64,000 bases of DNA from an uncultured Oscillospiraceae bacterium (GTDB lineage: Bacteria; Bacillota; Clostridia; Oscillospirales; Acutalibacteraceae). The stretch lies in the NCBI GenBank assembly GCA_902492045.1, contig CABUKB010000008.1, positions 1 through 64,000 on the forward strand, given 5' to 3'. The notes beneath the pieces were generated by a model that saw only the letters and a program-made list of their open reading frames with translations, had not been told where the DNA came from and did not search any database. This document shows, piece after piece, positions 40,555-48,999 of the stretch. Positions within the stretch are counted from its first letter, which is position 1. Each line of letters starts with the position of its first letter. A program made the position numbers and the translations under genes.

Positions 40555-41427
40555 TTGGACGAGATGCAGAATATACAATGGTTTCCGGGGCACATGACCC
40601 GGACACGCCGCCGTATACAGGCCTGTCTTCCCCTTATTGACGCTGTGGCCGAGGTGGTGGATGCGCGCATTCCGGTAAGTAGCCGCAACCCGGAGTTGGA
40701 TACGCTCACGTCCGGGAAACCCCGGCTGGTGATACTCAACAAAGAGGATATGGCGGACGAGACGGCGACGGCCGGGTGGATGGATTGGTTCCGGGAACAG
40801 GGGACGGCCGTGATGGCGGCCGACTGCAAGGGAGGAAAAGGCGTCGGGCAGTTCATCCCTCTTTTGCGCCGTCTCCTGGCGGATAAGATTGCGCAATGGA
40901 CGGCGAAAGGGATGCCTGGGCATCCGGTTCGGGTGCTGGTGGCCGGTATACCGAACAGCGGGAAGTCCTCTTTCATCAACCGTCTTGCAAAGGGGGGAAG
41001 GGCCAAGGTGGAGGACCGCCCCGGCGTTACCCGGGATCAGCGATGGTTCAACGCTGGGGGAGGGGTCGAGCTGCTGGATACCCCCGGTGTCCTCTGGCCC
41101 AAGTTTGAGGATCAGACGGTAGCGAGACGGCTTGCCTTTACGGGCGCCATCCGGGACCAGATTTTGGATGGAGAGGGCCTCGCCTGTGCCCTGCTCGATC
41201 TGCTGAGAGAGCGGTTTCCCGATGCCCTGCGGGGACGGTATCGTCTGGCCGGAGAACTGCCTTCGCCGGGGTATGTGCTGCTTGAAGAGATCGCGCGGCG
41301 CAGGGGGATGCTGATCGCGGGGGGAGAAGCGGATACCGAACGGGCGGCGACGATGCTGCTCGATGAATTCCGGGCCGGCAAGCTCGGCCGCATCACGCTG
41401 GAGCTTCCCCCGGACGATAAGCTGTAA
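40555..41427 (+). CDS. rbgA: ribosome biogenesis GTPase RbgA (YlqF), circularly permuted
   Basis: 290 residues. The G-motifs appear in the permuted order G4 (LNKEDMAD), then G1 (GIPNSGKSSFIN), G3 (DTPG): the hallmark of YlqF/RbgA. It starts with QNIQWFPGHMTRTRR, the conserved basic head, and ends with a putative RNA-binding domain. It promotes late assembly of the 50S subunit. TTG 40555 is the start, with GGGGG 9 nt before it. It sits between signal peptidase genes, a common neighbourhood in Firmicutes. Confidence 0.95.
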   Translation: MDEMQNIQWFPGHMTRTRRRIQACLPLIDAVAEVVDARIPVSSRNPELDTLTSGKPRLVILNKEDMADETATAGWMDWFREQGTAVMAADCKGGKGVGQFIPLLRRLLADKIAQWTAKGMPGHPVRVLVAGIPNSGKSSFINRLAKGGRAKVEDRPGVTRDQRWFNAGGGVELLDTPGVLWPKFEDQTVARRLAFTGAIRDQILDGEGLACALLDLLRERFPDALRGRYRLAGELPSPGYVLLEEIARRRGMLIAGGEADTERAATMLLDEFRAGKLGRITLELPPDDKL

Positions 41428-41442
41428 AGGTGGGCTTGAATC

Positions 41443-41997
41443 ATGCAGGAATATTCCGCAGACGCGGCGATGGAGAACGCGGGTTCGCGGCGCGTGGAGT
41501 CCCTTTATGAATGGATCGGAATGGCGGTCTCCTCCCTGATCGCCGTGGTGTTGATTTTTACCTTTCTTTTTCGCGTCGTGGGAGTGGATGGAGATTCCAT
41601 GCAGAATACCCTGATGGACCGCGACCGGCTGCTCCTTTCGGTGTTGCCTCATACACCGCAGAGAGGGGATATCGTGGTCATCAGCCGCGACAACGGGGAG
41701 CCTCTGATCAAGCGGGTCATTGGCGTTGCCGGCGACACGATTGAAATCGACGAGGAACGGCATCAGGTCATCCTCAATGGAGAACGGCTCGAGGAACCTT
41801 ATGTGGATTTTCCAACCCCTGCCTTTGATATGACCGGAGCGGTCGAAGTTCCGCAGGGGACAGTTTTTGTCATGGGGGATCACCGCGATAATTCTCATGA
41901 CAGCCGTTGGCAGGATATAGGGCCGGTGCCGGTCGAACATATCGTGGGCCACGCTGTTTTAAGGCTTTGGCCTTTCAAATGGCTTGGTGATTCCTGA
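41443..41997 (+). CDS. lepB: signal peptidase I, copy 2
   Basis: 184 residues. N-terminal anchor ~22-45, Ser52 in GDSMQNTLM and Lys90 in PLIKRVIGVAGD, with GDHRDNSHDSR in the C-terminal box. It is closest to copy 3 (both share SMQ.TLMDRDRL) and less similar to copy 1. It lies 15 bp after rbgA and 17 bp before copy 3 in the same operon. Confidence 0.94.
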   Translation: MQEYSADAAMENAGSRRVESLYEWIGMAVSSLIAVVLIFTFLFRVVGVDGDSMQNTLMDRDRLLLSVLPHTPQRGDIVVISRDNGEPLIKRVIGVAGDTIEIDEERHQVILNGERLEEPYVDFPTPAFDMTGAVEVPQGTVFVMGDHRDNSHDSRWQDIGPVPVEHIVGHAVLRLWPFKWLGDS

Positions 41998-42014
41998 GAG
42001 AAAGGGGTATAGGG

Positions 42015-42590
42015 ATGCAGTCGATGGAGCCGGCGGAAAAACACGTGCCGAAGGGTATCGACGGCGGCGAAAAGGAAAAAGCAGATGCGGTTGCCTCCTT
42101 GTATGAATGGATTGGAGCGGCGGTATTTTCGCTGATTGTCGTGGTTTTGGTATTTACCTTCTTCCTCCGGATTGTGGGAGTGGACGGCAAATCCATGCAG
42201 ACGACCCTGATGGACCGCGACCGTTTGATTTTATCCGCTCTGCCGTATACGCCGGAGCGGGGCGATATCGTCGTGATTAACCGGTATACCCAAGATCCCT
42301 TGATTAAGCGGATCATCGGAGTAGCCGGCGACACCGTAGAGATTGACGGAGAAAGCCATCGGGTCAAACTCAACGGTGAGTTCCTGGAAGAGCCGTATAT
42401 CCATGTGCCGACCTATCCGGAGGGGATGGAGGGCAAAACCATCATAATTCCTGAGGGGAAAGTGTTTGTTTTGGGGGACAACCGTGTCGCCTCGCTGGAC
42501 AGCCGCGCGATTGGGTTGATCGACGTCGACGAGATCATGGGGAAAGCTGTGTATCGCATTTTCCCCTTCGACCGGATCGGCGCTTTGTAG
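42015..42590 (+). CDS. lepB: signal peptidase I, copy 3
   Basis: 191 residues. Anchor at ~35-55, Ser60 in GKSMQTTLM and Lys98 in PLIKRIIGVAGD; all catalytic elements are intact. The C-terminal box deviates: GDNRVASLDSR in place of the SHDSR form. GAAAGGGG precedes the ATG. The three copies may differ in substrate choice; this is inferred only from their divergence. Confidence 0.94.
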   Translation: MQSMEPAEKHVPKGIDGGEKEKADAVASLYEWIGAAVFSLIVVVLVFTFFLRIVGVDGKSMQTTLMDRDRLILSALPYTPERGDIVVINRYTQDPLIKRIIGVAGDTVEIDGESHRVKLNGEFLEEPYIHVPTYPEGMEGKTIIIPEGKVFVLGDNRVASLDSRAIGLIDVDEIMGKAVYRIFPFDRIGAL

Positions 42591-42615
42591 AATGGAGTGG
42601 CAGGAGGCGGCGGGT

Positions 42616-43218
42616 TTGACCAACGTGGATTACGATCAGGCGATTCGGGACAGCGAGAGGGTCCGGTTTCTCTGCGGTGTGGATGAAGCGGGACGCGGAC
42701 CCTTGGCCGGCCCGGTATACGCGGCGGCGGTGATCCTGTCGCCGGACCGGATTCCTGAAGGTCTGGACGATTCCAAGAGACTGTCGGAAAAAAAACGGGA
42801 GTTTTTGTACGACCGTATTATGGAGTCGGCGGCCGCCTGGTGCGTGGCGAGTGCGTCGGTGGAGGAGATCGAGCAGATCAATATCCTGCAGGCGACTTAT
42901 CGGGCGATGCAGCGTGCCGTGGAGGGACTCACGCTCTGCCCCGATCTCGTTTTAATCGACGGAAATCGAAGACCGCCCGGATTGGCCGGACCGGTTCGAA
43001 CGGTTGTCAAGGGGGACACCTTGTCGGCCAGCATAGCGGCGGCGTCTATTCTGGCCAAGGTCAGCCGGGACCGCTTGATGGCCGAGCTGGACCGCCAGTA
43101 CCCCGAATATGCGTTTGCAAAGCATAAAGGGTATGGGACGGCCCTGCACATAGAACGGATTCGATGTTATGGGCCGTCGCCCGTCCATCGGCTCAGTTTT
43201 TTGAAAAAGATCGGGTGA
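42616..43218 (+). CDS. rnhB: ribonuclease HII
   Basis: About 200 residues. The first active-site motif DEAGRGPLAGPV, the second Glu, and the DGN (LIDGNRR) and later Asp motifs fit RNase HII, which removes ribonucleotides and RNA-DNA hybrids. TTG 42616 has AGGAGG 8 nt before it; ATG 42592 lacks a ribosome site and would give ~8 extra residues. It lies close after the third signal peptidase gene and before yraN, an arrangement seen in many Firmicutes. Confidence 0.93.
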   Translation: MTNVDYDQAIRDSERVRFLCGVDEAGRGPLAGPVYAAAVILSPDRIPEGLDDSKRLSEKKREFLYDRIMESAAAWCVASASVEEIEQINILQATYRAMQRAVEGLTLCPDLVLIDGNRRPPGLAGPVRTVVKGDTLSASIAAASILAKVSRDRLMAELDRQYPEYAFAKHKGYGTALHIERIRCYGPSPVHRLSFLKKIG

Positions 43219-43234
43219 ATAGGGGGGAGACCGG

Positions 43235-43621
43235 ATGGCGGCGGTATCGAAGGGGGCGGCGGGAGAAATCCTGGCCGCCCGTTTTCTGCGTGACAAAGGG
43301 TATACCTTGCTGGCGTCCAACTATCGCTGCCGTTTTGGCGAGATCGACATAATCGCGTCGGATGATACGTATATTGCCTTCGTAGAGGTGAAGGCACGCC
43401 GTGAAGGCGCGCTTTTTGCCCCCAGAGAGGCCGTCACCCCTTTGAAACAAAAGCGTCTTCTTCAGACCGCCTCTCTATATCTGATGCACCATCCCAGCCC
43501 GTTACAGCCCCGGTTTGATGTGATTGAGATCGTCACCGCTGCGGACAATCCCCTGCGCGCCGTGCAGCTCGATCACCTGATGGGCGCGTTTGAAAGCGGG
43601 GGGCTTGGCCGCGCATTTTGA
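43235..43621 (+). CDS. yraN: YraN/UPF0102 family endonuclease-like protein
   Basis: 128 residues. Conserved GAAGEILAARFL, NYRCRFGEIDIIA (with the D-x-n-E/VKAR motif in FVEVKARREG) suggest a Holliday-junction-resolvase-like nuclease fold. Function is not established. It follows rnhB by 17 bp, its typical position, and precedes the dipeptidase by 13 bp. Confidence 0.93.
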   Translation: MAAVSKGAAGEILAARFLRDKGYTLLASNYRCRFGEIDIIASDDTYIAFVEVKARREGALFAPREAVTPLKQKRLLQTASLYLMHHPSPLQPRFDVIEIVTAADNPLRAVQLDHLMGAFESGGLGRAF

Positions 43622-43634
43622 AGGAGGAAACCCG

Positions 43635-44552
43635 ATGAGGCTATTCGATCTGCATTGTGATACGCTGACAGAATGCTATCAAAAACAGGAGACGCTCCTG
43701 CAAAACCACAGGCACGTGGATTTGATCCGGGGGGAAAAACTGGAGGCCTGGGCGCAGCTTTTTGCCGTATGGATACCCGACGGAGTACGGGGAGAGGCCG
43801 CTTTTGAATACGGCTGTGCGGTTTTGGACTTTGCCCGGGCGGAGGCTGAACGGTATGCCGACCGGCTGCGGATCGTAGAAGATGCGGAAGGTTTGAAAAC
43901 AGCACTGGATACCGGCCGGTGTGCGGGCATTCTCACGGTGGAGGGAGCTGCTGTCCTGGCCGGGGATCTCCGGCATCTTGACGATCTGGCTTCCCGTGGT
44001 GTCAAGCTGATTACCTTGACGTGGAATGGGACCAACGAGTTGGGACACGGCTGCCTGTCCGGGTGTCCGGACGGCCTGACTGCCTTTGGAAAAGCGGCGG
44101 TCAAGCGAATGGAAGAGCTTTCGATTTTACCCGACGTCTCCCATCTCAATGAAGCGGGATTCTGGGATGTGGCGGAAACGTTTTCAGGCCCCTTTCTGGC
44201 TACCCATTCGGTCTCGGCCGCATTGTGCGCCTCTCCGCGCAACCTCAAGGACAGCCAGTTCGCCGAGATCCGCAGACGGGGAGGGCTGGTCGGCCTCAAT
44301 TTCTGTGCCAGTCAGCTTGGGGAGCAGTCCTTTGAGGCGATCGAACGCCACCTCGATCATTATCTTTCCCTGGATGGCGGCAATACCGTGGCCTTCGGGG
44401 CCGATTTGGACGGAACGGATCTGCCAGCAGACTGGGGTGGAATCCAGGTTATGGAGCGGCTGTATGATTATCTTTGCCGCAAAAATTACGACGCGTCCTG
44501 TCTGGATAAAGTGTTTTTCAGTAATTGCTACGATTTTTTTACCGCGCTTTGA
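43635..44552 (+). CDS. membrane dipeptidase (peptidase M19)
   Basis: 305 residues. Zinc-binding HxD (LFDLHCDTL) at the N-terminus, the bridging Glu in ILTVEGAAV, His ligands in PDVSHLNEAG and LATHSVSA, and the final Asp (FGADLDGTD). This family hydrolyses dipeptides, including D-amino-acid or beta-lactam type bonds. No signal sequence is seen, so it is cytoplasmic here despite the family name. ATG 43635 has GGAGG upstream. Its stop overlaps the promoter of the threonine synthase gene. Confidence 0.93.
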   Translation: MRLFDLHCDTLTECYQKQETLLQNHRHVDLIRGEKLEAWAQLFAVWIPDGVRGEAAFEYGCAVLDFARAEAERYADRLRIVEDAEGLKTALDTGRCAGILTVEGAAVLAGDLRHLDDLASRGVKLITLTWNGTNELGHGCLSGCPDGLTAFGKAAVKRMEELSILPDVSHLNEAGFWDVAETFSGPFLATHSVSAALCASPRNLKDSQFAEIRRRGGLVGLNFCASQLGEQSFEAIERHLDHYLSLDGGNTVAFGADLDGTDLPADWGGIQVMERLYDYLCRKNYDASCLDKVFFSNCYDFFTAL

Positions 44553-44578
44553 CAAATAAGGCGGAAATAGAGTAAAAT
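44549..44578 (+). promoter_or_regulatory. promoter of the threonine synthase gene
   Basis: TTGACA (44549-44554, over the upstream stop codon), 18-bp spacer, TAAAAT (44573-44578). Confidence 0.65.
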
Positions 44579-44618
44579 GAGGACAATGCAGTCGCAGGGA
44601 AAACACGGCGAAAGCGGT

Positions 44619-44634
44619 GGTGCCTGCCGGCACC
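44619..44634 (+). other. hairpin just before the thrC ribosome site
   Basis: GGTGCC-TGCC-GGCACC, ending directly before the GGGAGG of thrC. It might modulate ribosome access. No known threonine-responsive RNA element matches it. Confidence 0.35.
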
Positions 44635-44649
44635 GGGAGGTTTGTTGCC

Positions 44650-46143
44650 ATGAAGTATAACAGCACACGGGACAGCCGGGTTTCCGTATCGTCCGCTCAG
44701 GCCATTGTCCAGGGGATTTCCAGGGACGGAGGGCTTTTTGTACCGGAGTCCCTTCCGGCCGTATCGAAGGATGATATTGCCGCCATGAGTAAGATGCCGT
44801 ATGATGGACGGGCCGCGTCCATCCTCGGCCGTTTTCTCACCGATTTTACGCAAGAGGAGACGGCGGCGTGCGCGCGGGCGGCTTATGCATCCGGCGCTTT
44901 CCGTTCCCCGGCTGTCGCGCCTGTTCACACCTTGGAGGAAGGCGTCCATATACTCGAACTTTGGCATGGGCCGACCTGTGCGTTCAAGGACATGGCGCTT
45001 CAAATTCTGCCCCACTTGATGCGGGTCTCGTCCGACAAGACGGGCGGGGGAGAGATCGTCATTCTGGTGGCCACCTCCGGCGATACCGGCAAGGCGGCCC
45101 TGGAGGGCTTCCGCGATGCGCCGCACACCCGTATTCTGGTGTTTTATCCAGAGGACGGCGTCAGCCCAATGCAGAAACTGCAGATGACCACGCAAGAGGG
45201 ACAAAACGTGGGAGTCTGTGCGATACGGGGTAATTTTGACGACGCGCAGTCGGGGGTGAAGGCGATCTTCACCGATGCGTCGGTCCAAGAGGCGCTGAGA
45301 AATCACGGCATGCAGTTTTCTTCCGCCAACTCCATCAACTGGGGCCGCCTGGTTCCCCAGATTGTGTATTATTTTTCCGCCTACTGTGACCTGCTGGCAG
45401 ATGGTAAGCTTCGAATGGGGGACCGGTTCAACATTGTGGTGCCCACGGGCAATTTCGGCAATATTCTGGCGGCATATTATGCCAAGGAAATGGGGCTGCC
45501 CGTCGCCAAGCTGATCTGCGCCTCCAACCGCAACCGCGTACTGACCGACTTTATGGCGACCGGTACGTACGACCGCAATCGCCCCTTTTATGCTACTTCA
45601 TCGCCTTCAATGGACATTCTGATCTCCAGCAATCTGGAACGGCTGCTCTACCATCTTTCCGGACGGGACGACACGGTTATCCAAAACTTGATGAATCAAC
45701 TCGCAGCCAAAGGCGCCTATACGGTTCCGTCCGGCGTGAGGGAAAAACTGTCCGCGCTGTTCGACGCCGGCTGGTGCGACGATGCCGGTACAGCGGCGGC
45801 AATCGCGCAGACGTATAAAACCTATGGGTATCTCTGCGATACCCATACCGCTGTCGGGGTGAATGTGTATAACGCTTACCGCCGCCGGACCGGGGATACC
45901 ACGCCGACGGTGATTGCGTCCACCGCCAATCCATACAAATTTTCTGCAAGCGTACTCGCTGCACTGGGGCAAGAGGCGGCGGAGATGGATGAGTTTGACA
46001 AAGTCGAGGCACTGCACAAGCTGACCGGCTCTCCCGTGCCGCCTCCTCTCGCGGGGCTGCGCGACAAGGCGGTCCGCTTCACCGCCGTGTGCAGCCGGGA
46101 AGAGATGCCCGCCGTCGTATTCGGTATGCTGGGTATCCGATAA
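44650..46143 (+). CDS. thrC: threonine synthase
   Basis: 497 residues. The PLP lysine lies in LWHGPTCAFKDMALQ; SGDTGKAALEG and the phosphate-binding glycine loop (PTGNFGNILAAYYAKEMG) are conserved. The N-terminus MKYNSTRDSRVSVSSAQAI is that of the longer, archaeal/plant-like and bacterial class. It converts O-phosphohomoserine to threonine. ATG 44650 has GGGAGG 8 nt before it. No other threonine-pathway gene is nearby, yet the phosphoesterase following by 20 bp may be co-transcribed. Confidence 0.95.
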   Translation: MKYNSTRDSRVSVSSAQAIVQGISRDGGLFVPESLPAVSKDDIAAMSKMPYDGRAASILGRFLTDFTQEETAACARAAYASGAFRSPAVAPVHTLEEGVHILELWHGPTCAFKDMALQILPHLMRVSSDKTGGGEIVILVATSGDTGKAALEGFRDAPHTRILVFYPEDGVSPMQKLQMTTQEGQNVGVCAIRGNFDDAQSGVKAIFTDASVQEALRNHGMQFSSANSINWGRLVPQIVYYFSAYCDLLADGKLRMGDRFNIVVPTGNFGNILAAYYAKEMGLPVAKLICASNRNRVLTDFMATGTYDRNRPFYATSSPSMDILISSNLERLLYHLSGRDDTVIQNLMNQLAAKGAYTVPSGVREKLSALFDAGWCDDAGTAAAIAQTYKTYGYLCDTHTAVGVNVYNAYRRRTGDTTPTVIASTANPYKFSASVLAALGQEAAEMDEFDKVEALHKLTGSPVPPPLAGLRDKAVRFTAVCSREEMPAVVFGMLGIR

Positions 46144-46163
46144 TAGAGAAATGGAGTATCCCC

Positions 46164-46850
46164 ATGTCGCTGTTTGCTATTGCAGATCCGCATCTGTCTT
46201 TCAGCACCTCGAAACCGATGGATGTTTTTCCGGGATGGACGGATTATACCGTCCGTCTGGAGAAAAACTGGCGGGCCCTGGTCGGGCCGGAGGATACGGT
46301 CGTGATAGCAGGCGACATTTCCTGGGGAATGGATCTGCGGGAAGCGGCGGCGGATTTCGCTTTTATTGACCGTCTGCCCGGACAGAAAATCCTTCTCAAG
46401 GGGAATCACGATTATTGGTGGACCACCCGAAGGAAGATGGATGATTTTCTGCGCGAGCAGGGCCTGTCCACCCTTCATATCCTCCATAACGACGCCTATG
46501 CAGTGGGAAACATGGCGGTTTGCGGTTCGCGCGGATGGTTTTTTGATGCTGAGGATACCGCCGATAAAAAGGTGCTGCTGAGGGAGGCCGGGCGGCTGCG
46601 GACATCAATTCAGGCGGCGAAAAAGCTGCGGCTGGAACCGGTGGCTTTTCTTCATTACCCGCCGGTCAACGGGGGACGGGTCTGCGAAGAGATTTTCTCC
46701 GTGCTGCGGGAGGAAGGGATCCGCCGGTGTTATTACGGCCATCTGCACGGCCCCGGAATCCGTTATGCCTTTCAAGGGGAATGGGACGGCATCCGGTTGA
46801 AACTGATTTCATGTGATGCGTTGGCCTTTTGCCCGCTTCTCATCCCATAA
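46164..46850 (+). CDS. calcineurin-like metallophosphoesterase
   Basis: 229 residues. Metal-binding motifs in order: AIADPHLS (D-x-H), VIAGDISW (G-D-x-x), GNHDYWW (G-N-H-D) and GHLHG (G-H-x-H). The family is broad and includes nucleic-acid and small-molecule phosphatases. No membrane segment or signal peptide. ATG 46164 follows GGAG. It lies between thrC and tig; its own substrate is unknown. Confidence 0.9.
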   Translation: MSLFAIADPHLSFSTSKPMDVFPGWTDYTVRLEKNWRALVGPEDTVVIAGDISWGMDLREAAADFAFIDRLPGQKILLKGNHDYWWTTRRKMDDFLREQGLSTLHILHNDAYAVGNMAVCGSRGWFFDAEDTADKKVLLREAGRLRTSIQAAKKLRLEPVAFLHYPPVNGGRVCEEIFSVLREEGIRRCYYGHLHGPGIRYAFQGEWDGIRLKLISCDALAFCPLLIP

Positions 46851-46897
46851 AATTTTCGATTTATTCATGAAATGGTCTGGCGTTTGCTGCCAGTTTA

Positions 46898-46906
46898 TGC
46901 TATACT
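46898..46906 (+). promoter_or_regulatory. extended -10 promoter of tig
   Basis: TGC-TATACT (TATACT 46901-46906). The -35 region is weak (TGGCGT), which is compatible with an extended -10. Confidence 0.55.
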
Positions 46907-46946
46907 GTTATCCATTGCCGCAAGAGTGAGTAGGAGGATGTCAAAC

Positions 46947-48290
46947 ATGAGTCTGAAAAATGCCAACAAGGTCGATACGAACCGGGTGGAACTGGATATT
47001 GAAGTCGATGCCGGCCGCTTTGAAAGCGCGGTTGACAACGCGTTTAAGAAGAACGTCCGGAAGATGAATATACCTGGATTCCGCAAAGGAAAGGCACCCC
47101 GTCATCTTGTGGAAAAACTGTATGGCTCCGGCGTGTTTTACGAGGATGCGGTCAACGAGGTCTATCCCGCCGCCCTGGATGAGGCCATCCAGGAATCGGG
47201 CTATGAATATGTGGAGGACAAAATCGACTTTGACGTGGTATCCGTCGGGCCGGAGGGCCTGCATTTCAAAGCGGTCGTTACCGTCAAGCCGGAAGTGGAA
47301 CTGGACGCCTATAAAGGGCTTAAGGCCGAGAAAAAGGCGGTGGAGGTCTCCGACGCTGATGTGGAGGAGGAACTGAAGAAGCTGCAGGACCGGCAGTCCC
47401 GCTTGGTGGCGGTGGAGGACCGCGCGGCTGAGATGGGCGACACCGTGACCTTTGATTTCGACGGACGGGTGGATGGCGAGCCCTTTGAGGGAGGGAAAGC
47501 GGAGAATTACACGCTGACCCTCGGATCCGGCCAATTCATTCCGGGATTTGAAGAACAGCTCGTCGGGAAAAAGGCCGACGAGGAGTGCGATGTTGAGGTG
47601 ACGTTCCCCGAGGATTATCATGCAGCGGAACTGGCCGGAAAACCGGCGGTGTTCCATTGCAACATGCATGAAATCAAGGTCAAGGAACTGCCGGAACTCA
47701 ATGACGATTTTGCCAAAGACTGCAGCGAATTCGACACCCTTGACGAGCTGAAGGCCGATCTGCGCAAAAACTTGGAGCACCGCCGCGAGCACGAGGCCGA
47801 AGATGCTTTTGAAAGCGAACTGCTCGAGCAGTTGGTCGCGGGTTTCAAGGCGGAAGTTCCCGAGGCCATGTACGAGCATCGGGTGGACGAAAGCGTGCGG
47901 GATTTCGATTACCGCCTCCAGTCGCAGGGGCTTACTCTCGATATGTATCTCCAATACACCGGTATGGACCGCGACGCGTTTAGGAAAAGTTTCCGCGAGC
48001 AGGCGGAGAAACAGGTGAAGATTCGGCTGGCGCTCGAAAAGATTGCCCAGCTCGAAAACATCGTGCCGGCGCCGGAAGAAATCGAGGCCGAGTTTGCCAA
48101 GATGGCGGAGCAGTATCAAATGGATGTTGAAAAGGTAAAATCCCTGATCAGTGAAAAGAGTTTGTCGATGGATCTGGCTGTAGGCAAGGCCATGGATCTC
48201 GTCAAAGAAACCGCAACGGCCGGAGAATCCAAGCCCAAAAAGTCGGCGAAAACCGCCAAAAACAAAAAGGCCGAGAAAGAGGAAGGCTGA
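46947..48290 (+). CDS. tig: trigger factor
   Basis: 447 residues. The ribosome-docking signature GFRKGKAP is present in the N-terminal domain (~1-115), followed by an FKBP-type PPIase domain (~150-240, DTVTFDFDGRVDGEPFEGG...), and the helical C-terminal chaperone arms with an unusually Lys-rich tail (ESKPKKSAKTAKNKKAEKEEG). It binds nascent chains at the exit tunnel. ATG 46947 has AGGAGG 9 nt before it. It begins the tig-clpP-clpX-lon-ysxC cluster common in Firmicutes. Confidence 0.97.
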   Translation: MSLKNANKVDTNRVELDIEVDAGRFESAVDNAFKKNVRKMNIPGFRKGKAPRHLVEKLYGSGVFYEDAVNEVYPAALDEAIQESGYEYVEDKIDFDVVSVGPEGLHFKAVVTVKPEVELDAYKGLKAEKKAVEVSDADVEEELKKLQDRQSRLVAVEDRAAEMGDTVTFDFDGRVDGEPFEGGKAENYTLTLGSGQFIPGFEEQLVGKKADEECDVEVTFPEDYHAAELAGKPAVFHCNMHEIKVKELPELNDDFAKDCSEFDTLDELKADLRKNLEHRREHEAEDAFESELLEQLVAGFKAEVPEAMYEHRVDESVRDFDYRLQSQGLTLDMYLQYTGMDRDAFRKSFREQAEKQVKIRLALEKIAQLENIVPAPEEIEAEFAKMAEQYQMDVEKVKSLISEKSLSMDLAVGKAMDLVKETATAGESKPKKSAKTAKNKKAEKEEG

Positions 48291-48378
48291 GAAACTTTTT
48301 TCGGTATCCCGGATTAAATTCCCGCCGAGTGGTCATACTTTTTCTTGACCGCCGAGAACACAGAAAGGTCGATGCAGG

Positions 48379-48963
48379 ATGAGCAGTTTAGTTCCTTATG
48401 TAATTGAACAAACCAGTCGCGGCGAACGCAGCTACGATATTTTTTCCCGTCTGCTCAATGACCGCATTATCATGCTGTCCGATGAAGTCAACGATGTGAC
48501 CGCTTCTCTGGTTGTCGCGCAGTTGATCTATTTGGAAGGGCAGGATCCGGATAAGGATATTCATCTGTATATCAACAGCCCCGGCGGATCCATATCCGCC
48601 GGCATGGCGATCTACGACACCATGAATTTCATTAAATGCGATGTTTCGACCATCTGCATCGGAATGGCGGCGAGTATGGGTTCCTTCTTGTTTGCCGCCG
48701 GGGCTAAAGGCAAACGCCTGGTTCTTCCAAACAGCGAGATTATGATCCATCAGCCCCTTGGCGGGACAAAGGGTCAGGCGAGCGATATCAAGATCCAGGC
48801 CGATCACATCCTGTTTATCCGCAATCGTATGAACCGGTTGCTGGCCGAAATGACCGGGCAGCCGATTGAGGTCATCGAACGGGATACCGACCGGGATAAT
48901 TGGATGACCGCGGAGGAAGCGGTCAAGTACGGACTGGCGGATAAGGTCGTGGAAAAACGCTGA
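48379..48963 (+). CDS. clpP: ATP-dependent Clp protease proteolytic subunit
   Basis: 194 residues, the normal length. Catalytic Ser in GMAASMGSF, His in MIHQPLGG, Asp in the RDTDRDN segment. It assembles as a 14-mer and cuts proteins fed in by ClpX (next gene), mainly in quality control. It starts at ATG 48379, after GAAAGG. The clpP-clpX pair is intact and adjacent. Confidence 0.97.
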   Translation: MSSLVPYVIEQTSRGERSYDIFSRLLNDRIIMLSDEVNDVTASLVVAQLIYLEGQDPDKDIHLYINSPGGSISAGMAIYDTMNFIKCDVSTICIGMAASMGSFLFAAGAKGKRLVLPNSEIMIHQPLGGTKGQASDIKIQADHILFIRNRMNRLLAEMTGQPIEVIERDTDRDNWMTAEEAVKYGLADKVVEKR

Positions 48964-48999
48964 TAATCAAAGGGGAAACTGACGGAAGGGGGCGTCAAG

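Noticed and set aside
40549..41952. 467-residue minus-strand frame over rbgA and lepB copy 2
   Set aside because: It crosses two certain genes on the other strand and lacks a ribosome site.
46941..48119. 392-residue minus-strand frame opposite tig
   Set aside because: Antisense shadow of trigger factor, no family match.
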